64,000 nt of DNA from Niallia circulans (GTDB taxonomy: Bacteria > Bacillota > Bacilli > Bacillales > Cytobacillaceae). The notes under the pieces are model-generated. The model searched no databases. It saw only the letters and a program-made list of their open reading frames with translations, and was not told where the DNA came from. Below, piece after piece: positions 32,065 through 40,404 of the stretch. The first letter of the stretch is position 1, and every line of letters starts with the position of its first letter. The position numbers were made by a program, and so were the translations under genes. The stretch lies in contig NZ_CM017505.1 of assembly GCF_007273535.1 (NCBI RefSeq), positions 23,133 to 87,132 of the forward strand. Reading direction: 5' to 3'.

Positions 32065-32808
32065 TTAGAAATTGAGAGTTGAAAGGCTCGATATTAGTAT
32101 TGCAATAGCGAAGCCGACAACAATAATAAAAGATGACATTACGATTTTTGTAGGAAAGAATACAAACCTTCTTAATTTAAATGCTATAATCTCATCTATT
32201 CCGTTTATCAATTCTTCACTAGATATCTTTCCCAACTCATCAATTACAGAAGTATCGAACGTGCTTTGTTGAAAGTCGAATATTGTACTCATAAAGAGCA
32301 CTGACATATCCGTTCCACTGGATCTATTTGCATACTCAATAAACGGCTGTATATCGTTTGGCTTACTACTCATCTGACTCATTAGCCGATAGAGAGAATT
32401 TCTGTCCTGTTCATCCTCTAAACGCTGCATAATTTTATTAAAAACAGTATATAGGGATACTTGCCCCTTACTTTGTTTTAAATACGGTATTAATAGCCTT
32501 GTAAATTTAGAAAACTGTAAGTGTCTTTGAAATCGCCAAGTTGTATATTTAGACCGGATATTTTGGTACTTTTGCTTATAAAAAATCAAAGTACCTGCAA
32601 GCATTCCAAGGTATAGCCATTTAGTGAAGAATAAACCAAAAAAGAAAAAGATCAGCATGACCATAAAGGATTGTATGAGTCTTTTCTTCTGGAACTCATC
32701 AATACTCTTTGTACTATTGCCCATATCCTGAAGCATCGGGTAAAGATCTTTCTCTGCAATCGCTCGATAAAACTTTTTACTCTTGGTTGTTTGCTTGGTA
32801 ATTTTCAT
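32065..32808 (-). CDS. TadC-like membrane protein
   Basis: 247 residues with a membrane pair at about 48-85 and a C-terminal helix (about 222-245), and a cytoplasmic helical domain between them. The overall plan is that of the type II secretion F family (TadC). It overlaps the TadB-like gene by four bases. TadB and TadC form the membrane platform that a CpaF/TadA ATPase drives to assemble pili. Confidence 0.7.
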   Translation of the reverse strand: MKITKQTTKSKKFYRAIAEKDLYPMLQDMGNSTKSIDEFQKKRLIQSFMVMLIFFFFGLFFTKWLYLGMLAGTLIFYKQKYQNIRSKYTTWRFQRHLQFSKFTRLLIPYLKQSKGQVSLYTVFNKIMQRLEDEQDRNSLYRLMSQMSSKPNDIQPFIEYANRSSGTDMSVLFMSTIFDFQQSTFDTSVIDELGKISSEELINGIDEIIAFKLRRFVFFPTKIVMSSFIIVVGFAIAILISSLSTLNF

Positions 32809-33644
32809 AACGATACCTCCAGCACAGAATCATCAAAAAGGTACGTAGAAAACTTCCGGAAAAATTGCCCCATTAATACCATATAAATGCCGCAAGTAAT
32901 CCACCCTATAGGCTGTCTTGCAAAATCATTTACATAAGTACTAAATCCAAAAGAAAAAGAAACAGCTAATACGAATATAACAACAACGCCACCAAGCATT
33001 TTCATATCCTTTAGATGGCTTATCTTCTTGTTTTCATATTCATTCTGTTTCTTTTTCATATCATTATGATAGGTTTTAATATCTTTTAATGTATCAATGT
33101 TAGCTCTTCCTTCAAGCATTGCGGTTTCTAACTGTTCAATATATTGAGTGAATATAACATCGTCTTGGTATTTATCCTCAACAGTTTTAAAAGCCTTCTT
33201 TATCTGGTTATTATCAGCACCAATCAACCTAGCTTGTAGTTCATTAATGTCTTGCTTAAATTCCCCTTCAGTCCTGGCGTTAGCTGTTTGTAAAGCCCTG
33301 GTGACTGTTTTTCCTTCGTCCGTTAAAATCTGTGTCATATTGTTAACAAATTTATTCCTTTGAGCAAAGGATTGATATTGATAAGCTTTTGCAACACTCT
33401 TAGGTAGAAATACTTTCATACCGTATAAAGCTCCTAAAACAGCCATTATTAACGATATCCACCAATAATAGAGTAATAAGAAAGAAAATGCCGCAAATAT
33501 TAGAGCCGGCATTCCTACATAGTACACATAATCTTTTGTTTTTAATGGCTTTCCATAGGCTACCTTATAAGCATTTAGTTCATCTACATTTAAAACACGT
33601 TTTTTTCGTGTGTTTAGTTTCTTTACGTTTTTATTAACCTTCAC
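32805..33644 (-). CDS. TadB-like membrane protein
   Basis: 279 residues, with two N-terminal helices (about 42-80), a cytoplasmic helical domain (QSFAQRNKFVNNMTQILTDE; ALQTANARTEGEF) and two C-terminal helices (about 215-270). This matches the type II secretion F/TadB plan. It is encoded after the CpaF-type ATPase and a 29-residue membrane peptide. Confidence 0.75.
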   Translation of the reverse strand: MKVNKNVKKLNTRKKRVLNVDELNAYKVAYGKPLKTKDYVYYVGMPALIFAAFSFLLLYYWWISLIMAVLGALYGMKVFLPKSVAKAYQYQSFAQRNKFVNNMTQILTDEGKTVTRALQTANARTEGEFKQDINELQARLIGADNNQIKKAFKTVEDKYQDDVIFTQYIEQLETAMLEGRANIDTLKDIKTYHNDMKKKQNEYENKKISHLKDMKMLGGVVVIFVLAVSFSFGFSTYVNDFARQPIGWITCGIYMVLMGQFFRKFSTYLFDDSVLEVSL

Positions 33645-33668
33645 TGATAATAAACACCTCCCTTTTTC

Positions 33669-33758
33669 TTAGCCTGAAAGGTAATAGAACAGGAGTGTAA
33701 GGATGATAAATCCAATTTCTAAACCGAGTAATAAACCCAATAGAAATTTCCAATTCAT
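33669..33758 (-). CDS. 29-residue membrane peptide between cpaF and tadB
   Basis: MNWKFLLGLLLGLEIGFIIL begins a peptide that is almost entirely one membrane helix. Its ATG overlaps the stop of the ATPase gene (TAATG), the arrangement of translational coupling. No family can be assigned at this size. The overlap and the operon position are the support. Confidence 0.45.
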   Translation of the reverse strand: MNWKFLLGLLLGLEIGFIILTLLFYYLSG

Positions 33759-35038
33759 TATAGGATATTTAATCTTTCTGTTTGCTTTTGGAAACTAACT
33801 ACGCGGGTAAATTCTTGATTTTCGGGAAAATCAACTTCTATTCCTTTTTCAGAAAGAAGATCCTTTAATTCAACCGATATCTCACCAGTTGAACAAGTAA
33901 ATTTCCCATCATTAAATCGTTGCTTGAAAATGGTTTTATCTCCATCTTCCTTAAATTCTACAACTTCATCCAAATACCTTATAATTTGATTGTCATATTC
34001 CACGCGTTTTATATGAACACCAAAATCAAAATATCTTCTAATATCTCCTTCTAATGCTTCTTCTGATACGGAATATCCCATTTTAGCCATGTTTATAAGC
34101 CTTTTAGGGATAGCTCTAGCATTTATGGCATGCAAGGAAGTTACAATGTGATGACCGGATAAAACAGCTTGTATCATTTCATATGCTTCCTGACCCCTGG
34201 TTTCTGAAACTAAAATCCATCTTGGGTTATTTCGCAATGCAGCCTTTACTAAATCGGTAATAGTTACATCCGCACTAGTTAGCCATGAAAGGATATCCTT
34301 GTCTGGAAACATTTCTTTTAAGAATGTTTCAGCTGTATCTTCAATTAATACAATCTTGTGCTTGAAATCCATAAATGAAGCTAATAACTTCTGAAACTCT
34401 GTTTTACCTGTTCCAGTCTCACCACTAATTACAATATTGGTCCTAAGTTTTATAAATTTCTCAAAGAACTCATACATAAATTCCGGAGCAAAATCATTAA
34501 AGTTGTCCTTCCTTAAAGCTAATCGCGGCCGGACAACACGAAGGCTCATTGTGGTTCCTGCTGTACTATTTTGCCCATGTACAGCATTGATACGGATATT
34601 ACCGAATTTACCATCTAGAATAGGATTTTTAGGTGTAAAATCCTTTCCATTAGCATTCGCAAACTTTTGTATAATCCTTATAATATAGTCCTCTGTTATC
34701 TTCTGGCTTCCTGTGTACTTCATTTTTTTATCGTTTGTTTCAATAATTAAATCCGTCCCATTATAGCCGATATCTGTAACAGTTTCGTCCCTAATGATAT
34801 CTTCGATAATACCTGTACCAACCGTTTCTTGTACGATATATTCTACAAGTTCATCATTTTCTCTTACTACATGTTGATGATCTTTTATAACAACTTTTTT
34901 TAGTTCTTCCCTTGCGGAAGGATCTAAAAGCCCCCTAACAATCAATTCTGCATTTGATTGAATCAAAGACTCTTGTACATTTTTTAAAATTTCCGGTTTT
35001 ATTAATGGTGCCCTATCTCTTGGCCGTTTATCTAGCAA
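33758..35038 (-). CDS. cpaF: CpaF/TadA/VirB11-type secretion ATPase
   Basis: 426 residues from the TTG behind AAGGGAGGAG; the frame runs upstream to 35068. Walker A is VISGETGTGKTEFQKLL (about residue 205); the Asp box is KIVLIEDTAETF; Walker B is PRWILVSETRGQEA; the His box is SGHHIVTSLHAINARA. These are the four motifs of the type II/IV secretion ATPase family. The ATPase drives pilus assembly with the TadB/TadC pair encoded next to it. Confidence 0.9.
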   Translation of the reverse strand: MLDKRPRDRAPLIKPEILKNVQESLIQSNAELIVRGLLDPSAREELKKVVIKDHQHVVRENDELVEYIVQETVGTGIIEDIIRDETVTDIGYNGTDLIIETNDKKMKYTGSQKITEDYIIRIIQKFANANGKDFTPKNPILDGKFGNIRINAVHGQNSTAGTTMSLRVVRPRLALRKDNFNDFAPEFMYEFFEKFIKLRTNIVISGETGTGKTEFQKLLASFMDFKHKIVLIEDTAETFLKEMFPDKDILSWLTSADVTITDLVKAALRNNPRWILVSETRGQEAYEMIQAVLSGHHIVTSLHAINARAIPKRLINMAKMGYSVSEEALEGDIRRYFDFGVHIKRVEYDNQIIRYLDEVVEFKEDGDKTIFKQRFNDGKFTCSTGEISVELKDLLSEKGIEVDFPENQEFTRVVSFQKQTERLNIL

Positions 35039-35051
35039 TGTATCTCCTCCC

Positions 35052-35438
35052 TTATGATTCTGAAACACTAACTTTCGCTGTTGCTTGGTAAGTATTTACA
35101 TCATCTTTTATAAGGACTTTAATAGCCTTTGTAGCTCCATTTTCATTATCTAAATATTTAAATTCATAAGTTGCTGTTTCACTTATTTTCACATTCTTAT
35201 TTGCAGCCATTCTTTTTTTAAAATCTTCTTCAAAACCATCCTTAGAAATATAAAGTTCACCAGGATTGATTCTAGAGCTATTATCAGCGTTATTAATGGC
35301 ACTTGTTCTTACTGTTTCTGTAAGCCCCATTACTACTGAATCTTGTTTATAGTTGGTTTGATAATACATACCTGTAACAACTATTAAAATAATTCCTGCA
35401 ATCATTAGCCATAATGTATAAGGAATGTCTCTAAGCAT
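35052..35438 (-). CDS. TadE-like/minor pilin-like protein
   Basis: 128 residues. One N-terminal membrane helix (YTLWLMIAGIILIVVTGMYY) is followed by an external domain with VRTSAINNADNSSRINPGEL and a beta-rich C-terminus (YQATAKVSVSES). It looks like a second minor pilin related in plan to the one at 31684-32031. It lies 13 bp before the CpaF-type gene. Confidence 0.6.
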   Translation of the reverse strand: MLRDIPYTLWLMIAGIILIVVTGMYYQTNYKQDSVVMGLTETVRTSAINNADNSSRINPGELYISKDGFEEDFKKRMAANKNVKISETATYEFKYLDNENGATKAIKVLIKDDVNTYQATAKVSVSES

Positions 35439-35468
35439 ACATTAGTAATCCTTTCTAAAGCGCTAAAA

Positions 35469-35496
35469 AGGTGTAACTACTTTTGCAATTACACCT
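35469..35496 (-). terminator. Hairpin after the 60-residue pilin-like gene
   Basis: AGGTGTAA/TTACACCT with a 12-base loop, followed by TTTTTAGCG on the minus strand. Confidence 0.65.
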
Positions 35497-35506
35497 ATAT
35501 ATCAAT

Positions 35507-35689
35507 TTAGCTAAATAGACCTAAAACGCTGGAAACGACTCCTGCGGCAGAAGGGATTGAATCAAACACATAATCAATTCCCTTTTGAAGAACTTCTGGA
35601 TACTTTACTTTTAAAATACCAATTGCAGCTCCTCCAACTACTAAAGCACCTATCATCCACCAAGCACGATCTGAATTTGTTTCTAACAT
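35507..35689 (-). CDS. Pilin-like small membrane protein, 60 aa
   Basis: The ATG at 35689 is chosen; the longer frame has no ribosome binding site and an unlikely N-terminus. MLETNSDRAWWMIGALVVGG starts the product; one membrane helix is followed by an amphipathic tail (IDYVFDSIPSAAGVVSSVLG). The N-terminal acidic residue before a hydrophobic helix recalls small Flp-type pilins. Hairpins flank it on both sides, as expected for a highly expressed structural subunit. Confidence 0.6.
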   Translation of the reverse strand: MLETNSDRAWWMIGALVVGGAAIGILKVKYPEVLQKGIDYVFDSIPSAAGVVSSVLGLFS

Positions 35690-35730
35690 ATTTTGTCCAC
35701 ACCTTTTTCTATAAATTTTTGAATTAAAAA

Positions 35731-35757
35731 AGGAATGCACTGTAATCATGCATTCCT
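35731..35757 (-). terminator. Hairpin before the 60-residue pilin-like gene
   Basis: AGGAATGCA/TGCATTCCT with a nine-base loop, followed by TTTTTTAATTC on the minus strand, just after the stop of the 35771 gene. Confidence 0.7.
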
Positions 35758-35770
35758 AAGCAAAACATTT

Positions 35771-36127
35771 TTAAGCTGCTTTATATGTAGCAACTTTGGC
35801 CGCCCCTGTAGCTACTGCTTTTCCTGCCGCAGCCGAGCTAAAATGAGCATAATTTACAACCCCTAAAGCAGATCCAAATATAACTTCTATAATGCCATCG
35901 ATCTTATCCTTAACGAAGGTTGCTAACAGGTCAAAACTAAGGTTGTCCATATTAAACTTTGGTATTTCAAAGTTAAATTGATGTCCAGATAACATAGTTT
36001 CTAAACCTGTTATAAGGTTATACTCTAACAAATGGCCAACACCCTTGATAATTAGAGAAGCACAGATTAAATAGACAGCCGTCATTATTAATGAACGTTT
36101 GGCCGAACTATAGGTTAGTACACCCAT
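35771..36127 (-). CDS. Membrane protein, 118 aa
   Basis: The ATG at 36127 is chosen because GAGGTGG lies eight bases before it. There is one clear membrane helix (MTAVYLICASLIIKGVGHLL) and a second hydrophobic segment around IIEVIFGSALGVV, with an alanine-rich tail (AAGKAVATGAAKVATYKAA). It is not recognised. By position it is a component of the secretion or pilus apparatus. Confidence 0.55.
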   Translation of the reverse strand: MGVLTYSSAKRSLIMTAVYLICASLIIKGVGHLLEYNLITGLETMLSGHQFNFEIPKFNMDNLSFDLLATFVKDKIDGIIEVIFGSALGVVNYAHFSSAAAGKAVATGAAKVATYKAA

Positions 36128-36225
36128 ATTATCAACCACCTCTCTGTTAGTTTGGCAGGCATTTTAAGGAATACCTAGCCGCGTCATACTTAACATTAGC
36201 ATCACACTCTCTCCTTCTCCTTCAG

Positions 36226-38835
36226 TTATTCTTGAAACCAGGTTAAATCATCATCTGTCCAACCTTCCGGCAAACCATCTGGAAATGGATTTTCTGGATC
36301 TACTGGCTCAATCAGTATTTCATCTTTTTTAATCGTATCGGACCCAATATATCCATACATATATGCATAAACATTAATAGAATCCTGAATGTTAAAAGAA
36401 ACTTGGTTTGCTCCTACTGGATCTATACTTTTGAATTGAACATCGTAACTTCCCAATTCATCTAACCAGATAGGAATATACAGCTTATTCCCACCGTCTT
36501 TTAATTCATTATGAATACGATCATCACCGGATTGCTTCTGTTCTTCCGAGAAAACAGCACCGGTTTTTTCTTCAATGTATACTTTTGGGAGAGTTACTGT
36601 CTGTTGTAGAGTGTCATTGTTGCTTGTTTCTGAAGACGTTGTAACAGCGTTTATAATGGCCTTACTTTCTTTTTGTGGGTACTCAACATAAGAATCAATC
36701 AACCGATTATCTACGAGATATTGGGCCTTAATTGAGGTTAGCGACTTCAAATCATTTTTGTATGTGATTTGTTTTGTCATATCTACCCCATAACCACTTT
36801 TAATAGGATTCTGTTTTAAAGTAGGTAAGGTTAGAGTTTCGTGAAATTTTTTCATTTCTTTTCCAATTTCTCTTTCTGTCATGACTACCCCTTTATAGAT
36901 AGTCGTTTCAACATCATCGGCTTTAAGGTTTAATTGTTCTTCTGAAGATGTATAACCATCTGTATCAATCTTTTCTTTCTCATCTTGGATAAATACTTTT
37001 TTCTTATCATTTGGGACAATGAGAGCTTCATAGTTGGCATTATAATCCACTTTTAAAGCATCTTTAGGTATTTTAAGCTCTACTGTTTCCTTTAGTTCTT
37101 TGACAGTGAGAGTCTTTTTTAACACCTGTTTATCGGTATCCTTATTAGTAATTAAAATGTCTACTTTTTCGGTATCCCAACCTGTGGAACTACCTAATAA
37201 TCCAACATTATACTGAAGTTTTACCGGTAATCCCTTATCATACTTATCCGTGAAGATCTGGATCTTCTTAGTTCCTAACTCAACAATTGGATGAGTGTAA
37301 TAAAAATCAACAGTCACATCTTTTCCGTTTACCGTACCTTCTTGCTTTTCAGTACTTTCAGGCATATAAGGATAAGAAATATTGTTATATTTGTAAGTCA
37401 AATTCGTTTTAGGACCATAAGAATAAAATTCACCATCAAACTTCTTAACACTATTAGTTATAATGGTTTTCCCTTCGGTTTTATCAATATGATTTTCTGT
37501 AACATTCCTCTGATACAGTTTTGTTATAGCTGTATTAGAAGACTTTGTAACACCATTGATTGTATTGGTTGCGGTATTTTTCCACTCAATCACATTATTT
37601 TCTACCAATGGTTTTAAATCATCTAAACTTGCAGGAACAACCTTAATTTCTACCCTGTAAGTATTCCCGTAAAAGGAGCCTTTTTCTAATGAAGATGATT
37701 TTGCTTCTAGCAATACACTGTTACCATTACTTTTATCATCAAATAAACCACTTACATCCTTTTGGTCTTTGTCATAAACCTTAATGGATTCAATCTTTAA
37801 ACCTTTTGGAACGACGTCTTTCATTTGATAATTGCTATAGTAGAACTCTGTATATTCATCGTGTACCTGATTAATAATTTCATAGGTGAAATTCTGTTTA
37901 TAGGAAGTTAAAACATTCTCCTTTTCTAACTTCATTTCACTACTACTTGAAGTATTAATATACTTTTCAGGTGCAATGGCTTCTGTTCTAGCAAGTTTTG
38001 TTCCGGTAATGGAAAAGTATTGTCCAGGTGAAATTAACGCTGTGTCATAGGCTGGTGTTGGTTTAGTACTGGCATATCTATACATCTTCACCCAATCGAA
38101 AGTAACGCTAGACTGATCACTGAAAGTTGCAGTAAAGCTGGCAAACTTATCACTTTCTTCAGCACTTGCATTTCCACTGTCAAAAATAAGATGTTTACTG
38201 TTGGTGTGCTCATATTTTAACCAATCATCGTTAGTAACGTATAAGTGATCAAAGTTATTTACTTGAGCATCGGTAAAAGCAACCCCTTGAATAGAGTCGA
38301 TGTCATTAATAGTTAAATAACCATTTATCTTAACACTCTTTCCTGATTCATGATCGATAAATTCCCACTTTTGCGTAACAGAATTATATCCCTGCATGAT
38401 ATGACCAATGTTATGCATTCGATAACCAATGTTACCTTTCTCGGTTTTCAAACTATCCCAATCCATGACAGTTATTTTAAGATCAATTACTTTCCCTTCA
38501 TACAGTCCAACGTTTTTATAGATAACCCCTTGTTTTCCCTTTTGATTATCACTTGTCGGAACAAAAGACCAATATGCAGCCGATTCATTAGATGTTTCGG
38601 TAGTAAATTTCTTAGACCATCCTGAACCGAATGTTTCTACCGTTGTATCACTAGTAAACTCCGGATAAAATGTGTATTTACTACTAATCTCCGTATTTTC
38701 ATTTACTACTGTTGCAATATCGGTATCTTTTAAGTTGAGTGTTGCCGCAGAAACTACACTTTGTTTCATTAGTCCAGGAATAAAGGCAATGCTAAACAAT
38801 AGAGATAGTACAGATATAAAGCTTAATTTCTTCAC
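36226..38835 (-). CDS. Large secreted adhesin-like protein, first in the T4SS operon
   Basis: 869 residues, GTG start behind AAAAGGAAG. A Sec signal peptide is followed by cleavage near VVSA-ATL. About 60-260 is an extracellular lectin-like or adhesive domain (VTFDWVKMYRYAS at its end). About 280-420 resembles isopeptide-forming fimbrial domains (DVVPKGLKIESIKVYDKD). About 470-510 resembles a MucBP-type unit ending VNGKDVTVDFYYTHP. No LPxTG motif or C-terminal membrane helix is present (it ends DDDLTWFQE), so it is not a sortase substrate. It is probably a contact protein for mating, like surface adhesins of other conjugative plasmids; the role is inferred. Confidence 0.75.
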   Translation of the reverse strand: MKKLSFISVLSLLFSIAFIPGLMKQSVVSAATLNLKDTDIATVVNENTEISSKYTFYPEFTSDTTVETFGSGWSKKFTTETSNESAAYWSFVPTSDNQKGKQGVIYKNVGLYEGKVIDLKITVMDWDSLKTEKGNIGYRMHNIGHIMQGYNSVTQKWEFIDHESGKSVKINGYLTINDIDSIQGVAFTDAQVNNFDHLYVTNDDWLKYEHTNSKHLIFDSGNASAEESDKFASFTATFSDQSSVTFDWVKMYRYASTKPTPAYDTALISPGQYFSITGTKLARTEAIAPEKYINTSSSSEMKLEKENVLTSYKQNFTYEIINQVHDEYTEFYYSNYQMKDVVPKGLKIESIKVYDKDQKDVSGLFDDKSNGNSVLLEAKSSSLEKGSFYGNTYRVEIKVVPASLDDLKPLVENNVIEWKNTATNTINGVTKSSNTAITKLYQRNVTENHIDKTEGKTIITNSVKKFDGEFYSYGPKTNLTYKYNNISYPYMPESTEKQEGTVNGKDVTVDFYYTHPIVELGTKKIQIFTDKYDKGLPVKLQYNVGLLGSSTGWDTEKVDILITNKDTDKQVLKKTLTVKELKETVELKIPKDALKVDYNANYEALIVPNDKKKVFIQDEKEKIDTDGYTSSEEQLNLKADDVETTIYKGVVMTEREIGKEMKKFHETLTLPTLKQNPIKSGYGVDMTKQITYKNDLKSLTSIKAQYLVDNRLIDSYVEYPQKESKAIINAVTTSSETSNNDTLQQTVTLPKVYIEEKTGAVFSEEQKQSGDDRIHNELKDGGNKLYIPIWLDELGSYDVQFKSIDPVGANQVSFNIQDSINVYAYMYGYIGSDTIKKDEILIEPVDPENPFPDGLPEGWTDDDLTWFQE

Positions 38836-38916
38836 ACTTTTATCTTCCTTTTCTTTAATTTTCTATCTGGATTATAGCCGTTTCTGTAGGCCCCACCTCC
38901 TTTAAAGAAAATAAAA

Positions 38917-38951
38917 AAAGAGCTATCAATAAATATTATTGATAACTCTTT
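38917..38951 (-). terminator. Terminator upstream of the T4SS operon
   Basis: AGAG-C-TATCAATA pairs with TATTGATA-A-CTCT, with a T-run on the minus strand (CTCTTTTTTTATTTTC). It ends the 78-residue gene's transcript. A TATAAT element at 38871-38876 follows it without a clear -35, a candidate for a regulated start of the T4SS operon. Confidence 0.65.
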
Positions 38952-38973
38952 TGACTATAGTTAGTTGACTAGT

Positions 38974-39210
38974 TTAAATTAAAGTGGATATATCTAACAT
39001 TTCTTTTGGTCTAGAGATAGTTTCAACGTTGTTAATATTAATTAAAATTTCTGTAAGACCTGTTTTAAAAAAGATATTCTCCTTACAATCTTTCTTGATT
39101 GATAAAAGTGTGTTGTAAAATTGATTAGCTTTTTCCTCATCTGCAAATTCTAAAACTTCTTTGTTACCAGAGATAAACCTAACTTCACTAGTCCAAAGAT
39201 TCTTTTTCAT
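38974..39210 (-). CDS. Hypothetical protein, 78 aa
   Basis: ATG at 39210 behind AAAAGGTGAG. Beta-alpha-beta pattern (VRFISGNKEVLEFADEEKAN, later TEILININNVETI). No known family. Upstream is a 550-bp non-coding region with repeats. It ends before a strong terminator and is thus probably monocistronic. Small single-gene units of this kind just ahead of a transfer operon may be regulatory, but nothing in the sequence shows that. Confidence 0.55.
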   Translation of the reverse strand: MKKNLWTSEVRFISGNKEVLEFADEEKANQFYNTLLSIKKDCKENIFFKTGLTEILININNVETISRPKEMLDISTLI

Positions 39211-39763
39211 TAAGCTCACCTTTTCCCTGTGACTTTGCCTATTAAATTTGTGTATATTTCTTTAATATACAAATAATCTAAATCTAAATCTAATTCTATA
39301 TGTCTTTGTTTATGCAACTATTCAGGCTTTGAGTTGCCACCTTATTAAGCAATTCGCTCTCCTTATGAAAGGATCTTGGCAAATAAACCTTTGCTTCGTC
39401 AATTATCAAACAGTGGTTAGCTGTTCTATGGTCATGGCAAAGTACTTAAATGATTACTGATTTCTGGATAATCAGGAATAACCTTTAACATTACTTAGGT
39501 ATGTTAAGCAAGAATCGATTCTGATTTTTGGATAATCAGCAACCTTAACTACACTATGTATGTTAAGAAAAAATAAAGACACCTTCTAACGTCTAATAAC
39601 CTTATACTCCTAGCAACCAACCAGGTAACACTTGCGAAGGTACAAGTGCAGTACGTCAACTATATTTAGTTTTCAAAGATCAATTGCAAATAATCTAGTA
39701 GTCTAATAATTTATTATTTGCATATTAAAAACATATACATTCAATCAATAATAGGCGTCTTTT
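39211..39763. other. Non-coding region with a two-copy repeat
   Basis: No convincing gene. Two related segments start with CTGATTTCTGGATAATCAG (39458) and CTGATTTTTGGATAATCAG (39521); each continues into ACCTT(T)AAC and ends with TATGTTAAG. On the minus strand, AGACGTTAGAAGGTGTCTT followed by TATTTTTT (39568-39594 area) is terminator-like. A TTGACG on the minus strand near 39655 might start a short RNA, but no good -10 is seen. Confidence 0.4.
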
Positions 39764-40024
39764 TTAACTAATTTTAATTCTCTTTTTCTTCATAGGCACT
39801 AAAGGATTACCGTATTTCTTTCTCTTGGCAATGATAACTCCTTCTGAATTTGTGCAATTTTTAATAAATCCATAGATTTCAGTTAGATGCTTTCTATCAC
39901 CTGTTGCAATATTAAGAAAGTTACCTTTCATGTCAATTTTGACCCAAATTGAACCATCATTAGTCAACAACTGCCATGTTTTTTCCTTTACTTCATATTC
40001 TGTCCATCCATAGTTAAGTTGCAT
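39764..40024 (-). CDS. Hypothetical protein, 86 aa, behind a long leader
   Basis: ATG behind GAAAGGGGATAAT. A beta-rich first part (WQLLTNDGSIWVKIDMKGNF) and a basic tail (KKRIKIS end). No family recognised. It is preceded by a promoter 325 bp upstream and a hairpin with a T-run directly before its ribosome binding site, so its expression may depend on read-through (see the RNA entry). Confidence 0.55.
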   Translation of the reverse strand: MQLNYGWTEYEVKEKTWQLLTNDGSIWVKIDMKGNFLNIATGDRKHLTEIYGFIKNCTNSEGVIIAKRKKYGNPLVPMKKKRIKIS

Positions 40025-40059
40025 CTCATATTATCCCCTTTCGTGTTATTTAAAGTAAT

Positions 40060-40342
40060 AAAGGCGGCAGCCCACTGGACTACCGCCTTCTCATAAGTAC
40101 AAAACGTCATAAACAAATTGAAATATTTTCCGGAAACTTTGTTTCTTAAAATCAAAAAAATATAGAGAAATACAAAATAATGATTTTAAAGAAATATGTA
40201 TCGCTTTTTGAAAATATTTCTAGTAAAATTAATGACGTTGCTTTTGCAACTTTAGAGAGAGTAAAAGTACCAGTAACAAGCCTAATTGTTATTGTTACGA
40301 ATGTCTAAGAACGTCAATTCTTATCCATTCACTCTTTCTTAC
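40060..40342 (-). ncRNA. Candidate structured leader or small RNA ending in an attenuator
   Basis: Transcribed from the promoter at 40349-40377. Visible pairings are a GTTGC-AAAA-GCAAC hairpin (near 40233-40250), GTAACAATAACAATTAGGCTTGTTAC-type pairing around 40275-40300, and AGAGTGTAAGAAAGAGTGA against TTTTACTCTCTCT. It ends in AAGGCGG/CCGCCTT (40061-40067, 40083-40089) followed by TTATTACTTTAA, 20 bp before the ribosome binding site of the next gene. No open frame of note lies inside. Confidence 0.5.
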
Positions 40343-40348
40343 ACTCTA

Positions 40349-40377
40349 ATTATTGCACAATTTTATTTGTCGGTCAA
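40349..40377 (-). promoter_or_regulatory. Promoter of the leader RNA
   Basis: -35 TTGACC (40372-40377) and -10 AATAAT (40349-40354), 17 bp apart on the minus strand. The perfect inverted repeat ACTAGGTAA-TT-TTACCTAGT (40385-40404) lies just upstream and could be an operator or the end of the lipoprotein transcript. Confidence 0.55.
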
Positions 40378-40404
40378 CACATCGTACTAGGTAATTTTAC
40401 CTAG

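Noticed and set aside
39211..39763. tRNA or known riboswitch
   Set aside because: No cloverleaf with a TTC-loop or anticodon stem and no recognised aptamer core could be found by eye.
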